Shown: in pieces, positions 32,523-41,625 of the stretch | Layout of the letters: each line of letters begins with the position of its first letter | How positions within the stretch are numbered: the stretch's first letter is position 1 | DNA from: Takashimella koratensis | Lineage: Eukaryota > Basidiomycota > Tremellomycetes > Trichosporonales > Tetragoniomycetaceae | NCBI GenBank assembly: GCA_003116875.1 | Contig: BCKT01000006.1 | Location: 744,001 to 808,000 of the forward strand | Direction: 5' to 3' | Length of the DNA stretch: 64,000 nucleotides | Program-made: the position numbers and the translations under genes | The notes under the pieces: generated by a model | What the model saw: only the letters and a program-made list of their open reading frames with translations | Databases searched by the model: none | Told to the model about the DNA's origin: nothing

Positions 32523-33653
32523 ATGCGCTCTGCTCTCATCGCTGCAGTCCTTGCGACCCCCGCCCTCGGCGCACTCGTCACTACCACTCTTCCTGTACGT
32601 ATTCGATTCTTGGCCAATTGCTGCGGAACGGAGATACTCTGCGGTTAAATTTAATGCTGACTTTGTTTTACAGTGGGCCGTGAGTATCGCCGTCTACAAC
32701 AATCCCAACAACCCCGCGATGTTGTAGATAGAAGTTGGAGATGGGAATGTGCATGGAAAGCTGGAGGACTTAGGATGGCAGGGCGTTGAGAAGGTTCCAG
32801 CTGACCATGAAATAGGACGGTAACACCCTCGTTCTCTCGGTCGCGACCGACGCTTTGGGCGATGTTGTCACCCAGACTGTGTAAGTTGTGCGCAATCATG
32901 ACTTTTGCAACTACGTCGCACCTCTTCTCATCACGCGTGTGCTGACGGTCTCCCCTTCCACCTCTCGTCTTGACTTGCTGCGATTCGACCTAACCGATCG
33001 TGGTTCACTATCAGTTCGACCATCACTTCTGGCGCAGCTGCTGCCGGCGCCAACGCCGCAACGACGACTACCACCAAGAAGGGTGCGACAACAACAACGA
33101 CCGGGCCAGTGACCACCACTGCGTATGTTTTGGCAAATCGTCTAGGTTCCTCTCAAGAGATGTTGAACTGACTCTGTTCTCGCAGTGGCCAGAAGGTTGT
33201 CGGTGCGCCCGCTTCGACCACTGCCGAGCCCATGCACACTACTACCTGTAAGTCAACACTGCATCTCAGCCATGACCTCCTCCACCTCTTTCTGCCAGGG
33301 CGATGCTGACCTCGACCCTCCTTCCCACTCCCACCTTTCATCTTGCAGACTGGTACCCATTAGCAGACGGCACCTGGGTCTCTGCCGTCTGGTCCAACTC
33401 TTTCGTCGTTCCCCAAGTCGCCACCGTCATTGTTCCCGCCGGTACTATCCAGGATTACAACGCCTACCAGTCGTCTGCCAACTCGGTGCTCCTCGAGTCG
33501 GCACTCGCGAGCGCAAGCGGGAACGTGTCCCCGGGCAAGCGAACGGTCTCGCCACCAGGCATGGGGCTTGAGGTGTCCCTTGGCCTCGTCGGGTCGACGG
33601 TCGGGATAGTCGCGGGGATGGTCGGCGCGCTCTGGGGCGTCATGGCGTTGTGA
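32523..33653 (+). CDS. Small secreted, probably GPI-anchored surface protein
   Basis: Six exons (32523-32594, 32674-32679, 32816-32880, 33015-33122, 33186-33247, 33349-33653) give 205 residues. An N-terminal signal (RSALIAAVLATPALG) leads into a mature part with a Thr-rich linker (TTTTTKKGATTTTT) likely to be O-mannosylated. A compact segment (YWYPLADGTWVSAVWSNSF) follows, then a dibasic GKR site, and the hydrophobic C-terminus (GLVGSTVGIVAGMVGALWGVMAL) typical of a GPI signal. Exon 2 is only 6 nt (TGGGCC, coding WA), flanked by TTTTACAG and GTGAGT. Skipping it also keeps frame, so its inclusion is probable but not proven. Location is expected at the cell surface or wall. No named family was recognised. 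Confidence 0.75.
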
Positions 33654-34891
33654 GTGAGGAGGATTAAAACGGCAATTGCGACGACCAGGTCGTAAACTTG
33701 TCAACCAAATCGCATTCGCCTGGTATCCGCCTTTCGCCAAGTCCCTCACCTGTTCGATATTCTAGGCTGGTGCTCTTCGCCGTCCATTTCGGTTCTTCAC
33801 CTTTGCTACCGCCCTCCTCTTTGCTCTAGATTCGTTCACCCGGTTTGCTCTTTTGTCCGCAGCTGTATTATCACCTCAGACACGATCTCCCTTCCTTTTC
33901 GCTTCTCGGCGTACAAACGCTCTCGGTTCCGCCTTTGCTCATGTACATTCCTCATACCCACACGGACAATACATATCACGCCCTAGCTTCTCTTCTCCTT
34001 CCTGTCTTCTCCAGAGTCCTTTCTTCTCTCCCTTTACGCACGCCCTACTTTGCGCCCTTCGCGCTTACTGTCATCTGTTTGTTCCCCACTTTCCTCGCTT
34101 CCTGATATTCTGATTGATTCTCGTGGAGCTTTATTTTTCTGGCCGTGTCTTTTATCCGTCGGTCGTTGCCTGTTCATCGTCCGTCGCCAGCGAGATGAAT
34201 GCATCGTGATGATCAGATACTACTGCCTTTGAGCGTTGGGACCTTGGGACCGGCCCGAAGCCCCGTACTTGGTTTGGCCGTGTTGGCCGACCCGCGGCCG
34301 TGGGATCCTGGACCCCCCTGGATTGATGATATTCGGCTTTTTGTAGCGAGATTTTTTCGGGATATAGAGGGTGGGACCACGGGCTTTCGGGAGGGAGACA
34401 AGGTACGAACGAGTAATGCTTCGGGGCAGAGTGGCAGATGACCCGAGCAGGGGAGGGAGGGGAGGGGAGGGGGCTCGAGGGGCGCAAAGATGGGGATGAT
34501 TGATGGGGCGGTGATGATGATGATGATGATGATGATGTGGTGTGATGGCTGATGGCTGATGGGTTATGGGATACAGGTGATGCGATGGGCGGCGACAAAC
34601 AATCACATGGAGATGAGATGGGATGGGTCAGTGACAGTGGCCAGCGGGCAGCGGGCAGGACTGAACGCGGAGTGAGTGAGCGAGCTTACTCTAGCTACCG
34701 TAGCTCGTAATATGGCGTGCCTTAGCGCCGGTCTTGACCGCCAACCCACACACATGCTCATATCCGCTCGACTCGAACTGGACTTGTACGACTTTACACC
34801 TCTCCATCTCTCATCCTCTGATCCTCTCGGCGTTTAGGTCAGTCTCAGCAGCCGTCATCATTGATATGCTTGCTCTCTTCCCTCACCCCTC

Positions 34892-34892
<1 letters not shown>

Positions 34893-34925
<33 letters not shown>
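34893..34925. repeat. Poly-C tract (33 bp)
   Basis: The longest homopolymer in the window, 30 bp before the assembly gap. Sequence and length around such a tract are likely to be unreliable. Confidence 0.9.
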
Positions 34926-34955
34926 ACTCCCTCGCCCACCATGTCCTCACTATCG

Positions 34956-35006
34956 NNNNNNNNNNNNNNNNNNNNNNNNNNNNNNNNNNNNNNNNNNNNN
35001 NNNNNN
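34956..35006. other. Assembly gap (N x 51)
   Basis: Unresolved bases between two C-rich flanks; the true length is unknown. Confidence 0.98.
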
Positions 35007-35258
35007 CCCCCCCCCCTCGTTCCTGCTTTCTTCCATGCGCCAAATCCCCATCGCACCTCTTTTCCCTTAATTCCGCGTGCTTTATCTCCGTTTGTCATCA
35101 GTCTTCTAACATTCAGCAGGCAAGCAGTGCTCTCTTTCATCGCCCTCTCGGTCCTCTGTCCCACCTATCTACCCTTCTCCTCGCTCTCGCCAGGCCCGAC
35201 CTACCTTTTGTCCACTTTTCCACCTTCACCTCATTCTTGACACCAGGCTAGACCCACC

Positions 35259-36525
35259 ATGGCTGTCATCCAAGCCAAGCCCTTCCGTCTCGCGCTGCTG
35301 CAATTGGGCGGTCTCACCGCCTCCAAGCAATCCAACATTGCCGTCGCGCAGCGCGCCGTCCAGGCTGCTGCGTCCTCTTTGCCCAAACCCGACCTCATCA
35401 TCCTCCCAGAGATCTGGAACTCGCCGTACGCCGTCGCGAGCTTTGCAGAGTACAGCGAGGCGATCCCGGCCGTCGCGGGCGATACTGGCGCAGCAGAGGC
35501 AGAGGGGGAGACGGTCACTGCCATGAGGGAGATGGCGAGGAAAGCGGGAGTGTGGTTGATCGGAGGGTCGATCCCGGAACGTGACGGAGATGATATCTAC
35601 AATACGTCGACAGCGTACGACCCATCTGGTGAGTAAGCCTGGAGCTGGACTTGGGGGAAAAGGAGCTAAAGACTGCCCACGCAGGGAATCTTGTCGCCAA
35701 ACACCGCAAGGTCCACTTGTTTGACATTGATATTCCTGGTCGCCAGACGTTCAAGGTGAGTCCAGAGTCATCTTACCCTTCCCTCGTTCCTGAGTCGATC
35801 AACGCTAACCCCCAACCCTCATCCATAGGAATCCGACTCTCTGTCGCCGGGTACATGGTTGACCTCGTTCCAAGCGCCGTTTGGCAAGATTGGTCTCGGT
35901 ATCTGCTACGACATTGTGAGTTTGGTCTACCCACCAGCTCAGCTTTTCCGACTCGAGTTGTAAACCCTCTCCCACTTGGGTCTGGGCTGACAAATACGTA
36001 GCGATTTCCGGAGATGGCGATGATTGCCGCTCGCCAGGGCTGTGTAGCTATGATCTACCCTGCTGCATTCAACACCACCACGGGACCCATGCACTGGACT
36101 TTGCTCCAAAAGGCTCGGTAGGTTTCACTTTGCGCTCCGAAGATCTCGGAAGTTGGCTGACGACCAATGTCTTCAGTGCCGTCGATAACCAGATGTTCGT
36201 CGCCATGTGTTCGCCTGCCCGACACAAGGAGGCCTCGTACCAGGCTGTAAGCTTTGACATGCTCCTTCACGAAGTTTTTCATTTGCTGACTTGGTTCCAG
36301 TACGGCCACTCGTCGGTCGTCGACCCACTAGGCGAAGTCGTCGTCGAGGCAGACGAGAACGAGACCATCCTCTACGCAAACATTGGTGAGTGCTTTAGCT
36401 TAGCTTCGTGGCGCTCGTAAGCTGACAGCCTATTCACAGACACGGAGAAACTCGCGACCACTCGCCGTAACCTACCAGTGACGATCCAGCGCCGCTTCGG
36501 AGTGTACCCGGATGTTGCTGCTTAG
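35259..36525 (+). CDS. NIT2: Omega-amidase, nitrilase family (NIT2/Nit3 type)
   Basis: Seven exons (35259-35628, 35685-35755, 35829-35915, 36002-36117, 36177-36246, 36301-36385, 36440-36525) encode 294 residues. The nitrilase triad is complete: E51 (LPEIWNSPY), K132 ([13 protein letters not shown]) and C173 (GICYDIRFPE). [13 protein letters not shown] and [17 protein letters not shown] are typical of omega-amidases, which hydrolyse alpha-ketoglutaramate and alpha-ketosuccinamate to 2-oxoglutarate and oxaloacetate in the glutamine transaminase pathway. Length matches the family (about 275-300). No clear targeting peptide is present, so the cytosol is likely. Every splice junction restores a conserved motif. 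Confidence 0.94.
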
Positions 36526-37036
36526 ACTTGAAAAAACCAGAGACGAAGAGACCAAATCGGAGACCCTTTGTCGAGAGATGGTACGCGCGCGTTGTACGGT
36601 TGTACATGGTTCCTCTACATTCTTATGCTTACAGGACCGAGGGACAAGTAGTGCATGGCTGAGCAGACGAGTCTTTTGAAGTAACCTATGCATATTGGGT
36701 ATTCGTCGAGGCAGGACAGGGTACCCACCTACCTACCCATCGACCGCCTAGTGCTGCTCCCTGGCTGGCTGGCTGGTTGGACATTGCAGAAACGGAAGCA
36801 AATTGACTCTTTTTCCACCACCCTCCATCTTCACTCTGGATTCTTGGCCACCCTCCACTGCTTCACCATCCACCATCCACCCACCACCGACTACATCCCA
36901 TCCCTCAGCGGCAACGCATCCAAGACTGCTCAAGCGAGACTGTCCAGCGCATCTTGACCCACTACTCGATCTCGATCCATAGCTTCACCTGGCTCGTCCT
37001 CTGTCAATCGACCTAGCCCCATCTCTTTCGATCAAA
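36526..37036. promoter_or_regulatory. Intergenic region, NIT2 / RBM8A
   Basis: A 511-bp tandem intergenic region. It should hold the NIT2 3' end and the RBM8A promoter. CCACC/CATC-rich sequence from 36820 to 36920 probably belongs to the leader. No defined element was assigned. Confidence 0.4.
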
Positions 37037-37798
37037 ATGGCCGACGTTGAAATGGATGGTGAGCTCCATCGGCTCTACGCTGGGAGATTGATCTATGCTG
37101 ACGCCAAGTTTTAGAGCGGAGAGGTACGTTGTGATCGAAATCTCGGGGATACTTGTTGTTGGAGACTCGGGACTAGAGCTGATCTAGACTTCACTTGACA
37201 GAGGCCAACGGAAAGACCGGTGACTGGGCTGCACGATGTGAGTGAAACGACACAGCGTCTGGCCGCAATGATCTGCGCTAATATGTGACCTCGTTGTGAC
37301 TGATCATCAACAGCTGTCGAGGGCTGGATCATCATTGCGACCGGTTTGAACGAGGAGGCGACCGAGGAGGACTTGCAAGACTTGTTTGGCGAGTACGGAG
37401 AGGTCAAGAATATCTCCATGGCTCTCAACCGACGTACTGGTTATGTCATGGTAAGTAGAAGTAGGAATATCAGAGTAGATCGATGCTCTCTGTGCTCTGT
37501 GAAGAGTCGGATAGGTTGACTGATATCTTATCCCGACTTTAGGGCTACGCGTTGATCGAGTACGGACTGAAGAGCGAGGCGGAGGCAGCTATCAAAGCGA
37601 CAAACAATACCGAGTTCCTTGAGAAGAAGATCCACACGTGAGTGTGGGCCAAGTCTGATCTTTTCTCCAGAGTCTGGTGGTGCTGACGAATGTAGCGACT
37701 TTGCATTCGCCAAGCCGCCAGCGGGCGGGCGAAGGGGGGGAGCACCCGCCGCGGGCCGCCGGGCAGGTCGAGACAGGTCGATCTCGCCAGGCCGCTAG
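37037..37798 (+). CDS. RBM8A: RNA-binding protein 8A (Y14), exon junction complex core
   Basis: Six exons (37037-37058, 37115-37123, 37202-37237, 37314-37450, 37543-37637, 37696-37798) give 133 residues. The RRM runs from about residue 24 to 110, with [53 protein letters not shown] closely following Y14 of other eukaryotes. The C-terminal tail is Arg/Gly-rich and ends RDRSISPGR, an RS-like phosphorylation tail. In the family, Y14 pairs with Mago and is deposited upstream of splice junctions. The second exon is 9 nt (coding ERR across phase-1 joins) between TTTTAG and GTACGT; skipping it is also in frame. The conserved core does not depend on it. Confidence 0.93.
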
Positions 37799-38648
37799 GT
37801 GTCTACTGCAGGGGACCAGAGGGCGTTGTGTGCACAACTCAGGTCGAGTGAGGTTTGGATAGGGCGTAATGAGCGGAGGAAGAGAGGCAGGCTCGCAAAA
37901 ATCGATTTACAGTATTCAGGCAACATTCATTTCTCATCCATCCGTCCTTGTGTTCGAGATGCATAGGTTGAGCAACGTGATAGTGTGCTGTGGACAAGAT
38001 GAGATCTCGTCAGTGGGCTATGCATGAAGCAGGTACCTCAGGTCCATGACATGTCCTAAACCGGGTGGACCGAGTGGGGTAAACGCTGAGGCAAGGGGGT
38101 GCCGGACGGGACTGAATAGGCCCAGCCATCCAACCGATCCAACCCAAAAAAAGCAACCACCAAGCAAACCATTTCCCGCTCTCGTCCCGCACTCCACGAA
38201 CCCCCAACCCGCCCTCATCCACTTCTCACTCCGCCCCAACCACAACCACAACCACAACCACAACCACAACCACAACCACAACCACAACCACAACCAACTC
38301 TTTCAATCCTTCACCCGCATTCATCACCTTTGATACACTCGGGGCTGACGGTTGCTGAGCGTCGAGCAACGAACAACGAGGAACGAGCAATCTTCAGTTC
38401 ATCATCACCCAACACGCCTAGCGACGCGACGACAGCCAGACCAGACGTGACGACGGGCCAGTGAGCAACGTGAGCACCCATCGATTCCTTGTTCACCTCA
38501 AACGCTAGACAAAAACTTACTCACGAGCTTAACCTTAGAGCCGATCCTGGCTTGGCGCAGATCCTAATCCGTCGTAGCTCTGGCCCAACCTCCTACGCGA
38601 GCAGCTTTAGCTAGCTTCGCGAGATCCATACCCATTCCCATTCCCAAC
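37799..38648. other. Intergenic region with hexanucleotide repeat
   Basis: About 850 bp between RBM8A and the coiled-coil gene. It contains a CACAAC hexanucleotide repeat at 38237-38296 and short GAGCAACGAACAACG-like runs near 38360-38385. It probably holds the promoter and leader of the coiled-coil gene. No gene was found. Confidence 0.45.
38237..38296. repeat. (CACAAC)n hexanucleotide repeat
   Basis: About ten near-perfect units of CCACAA/CACAAC, ending 350 bp before the coiled-coil gene. It does not match the fungal telomere motif TTAGGG. Confidence 0.92.
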
Positions 38649-40904
38649 ATGTCGTCGCCACCCTCTCCATCCGCAGCCGCCAACGAGGCACACGACGGCG
38701 ATACCTCTGGCGACCACCTGGGCCTTCTCCCAGACTCTCTCCCTATCACCCCTGCGCTCGACTCGGCTGAGCACGCCGCTGCCGCTGTCGCTGACGCCAC
38801 TCCAGCGCCAGACGACCTCGAGACCCTCGTCACTGAACTCCGAGCGTCGCTCGCCTCCACCCAAACCCTCCTTAGTTCCCAGGCTGCCCGACTCGCGCGC
38901 ACGTCCGAACTCGAAACCGAGCTCGCTCAGCTGAAAGACCAACACGCGTTCGTATCAGCGGCCAAAGAGGCCGTGTCCGTCCAGCTGGCCGAGGAGGTGA
39001 AGCGGCGCGAAGTAGCCGAGGAGAATGTGGACCTGCTTCGAAGCCAGGTCGAGCAGGCGCGCAGGGGGGTGATGCAGCTTCAGAAGCAGGAGAAGGACAG
39101 GAGGAGGATATCGTCCCAGGTCCCTGGAGCTGCCGGGGCTGGTCTCGCAGGTCTCGGCGGGCTCCTCACGATCGACGACGAAGCCGCGGCGAGCGGTGCA
39201 GGTGCCCTCGGCGGTGGGCTTGCGGTGCCGGACGAGTCGAGGGCGCCGAAACGATCCAGCATGTTGCTTCGCGGTGGCCACAGGCGAGTGAGCAGCCAGT
39301 CTGACCCTGGGGAGATGCAGTCGACTATTGCGGCGCTCTCCCTCTCTCCTCCGGCACAGAGCACGACCGTCCTTGCGGGTGGACTCCGGGAACTCCGTCT
39401 CGGCCAGGGCCTCGGCTCCCCTATCGCCCCTACCAGTCCACGCGACGGTCTCCCGCCCGTATTCGACGACGCAGCCTCCATGTCGTCCGCAGTCACTGGG
39501 CCCATGGCCCCGCCGGCATCCGGGTCGGAACTTGGCCTCGAGCTCTCGGCTGCCAAAGACGAAGTTCACGCGCTCCGATCCGAGCTCGTCGGCGTGCACG
39601 CGCGCCTCGCAGAGTCCGAAGAAGCACGAATCGCATCAGACACGTGTCTCCGCGCTCTCCGCGAGTTCCTCGCCTCTGCCACCCCAGCGGACGGCGCAGC
39701 AGCGGGCGCAACAGCTACCGGTGAAGGCGCACCAATGGCCGTGGACTTATCTGACGACGCGTCGCCGTTCGCGGGTCTCGCAGCGATCCCGGGCCTCCGC
39801 CTCCCGCCTCTCCCGACGGACAAAGACGCCCACGCGCGGCAAGACGACGACGATTCCATGTCCCCCCGAGCCGCCGAGAAACGGGCTGCCTGGGGCGGTT
39901 TCAGGCTATGGAACAACCGACCCACCTCGACGGGAGTGGTGAATGCCTCACCTGCGCCGTCTACCGCTGTGGAGCCGCCAACGACCCCGCATTCGCCTCC
40001 TGCGCTATCTGCTCGATCCATCGCGTCCTCTGACCGGCCCGAACGAGACAGTATCCGCTCCTTCCCTACTCCGGGGGAAGAACAGCCTTCACTCACTTCT
40101 TCAATCTCGGCATCGACGACCACCCCACTCGCCGCGTTCGTCTCGTCATGGACAAAGACAGTATCTCCTGGTAACCCTAACCCTACCCCTTCCTCGACTT
40201 CGGCATCCACATCCATGCCACCTCCATCCACCTCAGTCTTGACATCGCCTTCCTCCCTCGTGCCGCCCGGAACGTCACGCAAGATTTCGAGTTTCTTCTC
40301 CCGCGCCCGTGGGCTTAGCGAGAACAAGGACAAAGACCTCCCTCCTGACCTCGCCCCGATCGGCACCGGTTCCTCCGCCACCGGCGCCACCGGCGCCACT
40401 GGACTCCAACCATCTCCTACGATCGGCGTGGTGGACCCGGACCCAGCGACCGCCGCAGCAGAATACGAGATGCTCAGTGACCCCGAATTGGCAGGTCTCA
40501 AACTCCCGCCTAAACCAAGCGACGAGTTCATTCCTTCCCCGATTGTCGCAGAACACCCTCACATCCCGCACCCACCGACCGTCCCTGCGGTCCCAGCGGT
40601 AGGGGTTGAAGTCGCGGCAAACGAGGAGGCAAACCAAGAGGTTGAGGGAGAGAAAGTCGATGAGAGGCATATGACTGTGGATACGAGTAACGAGGATGTA
40701 GAGGATGCAGAGAAGACGCCGGTGGTTGGTCAGAGGTTCCAGACTCCGGCGGTGGAGGTCGAGCCGGAGGCAGAGGGAGAGGCGGAGAAGGAGGATGAGG
40801 AGGGGCTTGTGGGTGAGGCAAAGGAGGAGGAAAACAAGGAGGAGGAAAACAAGGACGAGGGCGAGGGTGACAAAGAGGAGAAAAACGAGGAGGACGAGGA
40901 GTAA
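38649..40904 (+). CDS. Coiled-coil protein with acidic tail, 751 aa, unrecognised
   Basis: A single open frame of 751 residues, unusual here because nearly every neighbour is multi-exonic. Residues about 55-155 form a heptad-rich coiled coil (LETLVTELRASLASTQTLL ... RSQVEQARRGVMQLQKQEKDRRR). A second short coiled coil spans about 298-345 (AAKDEVHALRSELVGVHARLAESEEARIAS). Between and after them the chain is Ser/Pro/Thr-rich. A positively charged short segment (SRKISSFFSRARGLSENKDKDLPPDL) might be a membrane- or partner-binding motif. The last 90 residues are Glu/Asp-rich. The first coiled coil recalls Sec2-type GEF coiled coils, but key resemblance is weak, so no function is assigned. Confidence 0.75.
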   Translation: MSSPPSPSAAANEAHDGDTSGDHLGLLPDSLPITPALDSAEHAAAAVADATPAPDDLETLVTELRASLASTQTLLSSQAARLARTSELETELAQLKDQHAFVSAAKEAVSVQLAEEVKRREVAEENVDLLRSQVEQARRGVMQLQKQEKDRRRISSQVPGAAGAGLAGLGGLLTIDDEAAASGAGALGGGLAVPDESRAPKRSSMLLRGGHRRVSSQSDPGEMQSTIAALSLSPPAQSTTVLAGGLRELRLGQGLGSPIAPTSPRDGLPPVFDDAASMSSAVTGPMAPPASGSELGLELSAAKDEVHALRSELVGVHARLAESEEARIASDTCLRALREFLASATPADGAAAGATATGEGAPMAVDLSDDASPFAGLAAIPGLRLPPLPTDKDAHARQDDDDSMSPRAAEKRAAWGGFRLWNNRPTSTGVVNASPAPSTAVEPPTTPHSPPALSARSIASSDRPERDSIRSFPTPGEEQPSLTSSISASTTTPLAAFVSSWTKTVSPGNPNPTPSSTSASTSMPPPSTSVLTSPSSLVPPGTSRKISSFFSRARGLSENKDKDLPPDLAPIGTGSSATGATGATGLQPSPTIGVVDPDPATAAAEYEMLSDPELAGLKLPPKPSDEFIPSPIVAEHPHIPHPPTVPAVPAVGVEVAANEEANQEVEGEKVDERHMTVDTSNEDVEDAEKTPVVGQRFQTPAVEVEPEAEGEAEKEDEEGLVGEAKEEENKEEENKDEGEGDKEEKNEEDEE

Positions 40905-41625
40905 GGTGTACATAGCAACGAGTGGAGGTTTAACCCGTTCAGTTGTCCATCTTGACCCCAATCTCCACCATCTTCTTCTCAAACTTTGCAGTTGTCCATC
41001 TTCACCCCAATCTTCACTATCTTCTTCTCAAACTTTGCCTCTACGCCCTTTGACCCTTTTTGGTCCACTTCCACTCCACCGTTGAGTCACTCCAACTTTT
41101 TTACTCTCTCTCTTCCTTGGGCTTATCATCTCTATCTCTGTCTCTGTCTCGAGATACTCTTGGTCGTCACGCCAGTTGACGATTCGTCTGTACATATACA
41201 TATATCAACTACAAATCATCTGGTTCTTGAGTGCGTAGGGGGGGGGGGGGGGGGGGGGGATTAAACTGTTCAGCAACAGGGCTAGGGTTCGAGGTCTATT
41301 TGTCCCGTTCTGTGTACACAGTCGATCGCGGATGGAAATGCATCAGAAGTGATCCTATCCCTCTCTGTTCATATGCAATCACACCGTGACTTGAACCATC
41401 ACGCGCGACGTATGACTGGTTTTACTCCCCATTCATTCACAAAATGTCATGAAACCACTGAGACCGACCCTTGTGATACCCAAATATGTACGCCTACGAT
41501 AGCTTGATCCGTCCAATATACAACATTTTGACTTTCCTGTTCCTCACGCTTATCTGTTCCTCTTCTCCTCAAGGTCAATCGTATCAATTCGTAATGGAAC
41601 TAAACCTGCACTCTTCACCCATCGC
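40905..41625. other. Convergent 3' region with poly-G tract and imperfect duplication
   Basis: A 721-bp region between convergent stops. A 50-55 bp imperfect direct repeat (about 40939-40989 and 40990-41040: AGTTGTCCATCTT...CCCAATCT...TTCTTCTCAAACTTTGC) lies just after the coiled-coil gene. A 22-bp poly-G run lies at 41238-41259. No gene was seen. Confidence 0.6.
41238..41259. repeat. Poly-G tract (22 bp)
   Basis: Homopolymer G run in the convergent 3' region between the coiled-coil gene and the TFIIIC gene. Confidence 0.92.

Larger units (their letters stand above)
33654..35258. other. Long intergenic region with repeats and assembly gap
   Basis: About 1.6 kb without a supported gene. It contains a (GAT)n stretch at about 34512-34536 with adjoining GGCTGAT repeats, a 33-bp poly-C run and a 51-bp stretch of N. 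The sequence 3' of the gap is CT-rich and is probably the NIT2 leader. Open frames crossing the gap are not meaningful. Confidence 0.5.

Noticed and set aside
34734..35240. Frame spanning the assembly gap
   Set aside because: It contains unknown residues and poly-Pro from poly-C, so it is not a gene.
38237..38296. CACAAC repeat considered as a telomeric or CRISPR-like repeat
   Set aside because: It has no TTAGGG-type units and no spacers, and is a simple hexanucleotide microsatellite.
39566..40531. 321-residue minus-strand frame inside the coiled-coil gene
   Set aside because: It is an antisense shadow of a GC-rich coding region; the plus-strand frame has coiled-coil structure and a proper start.
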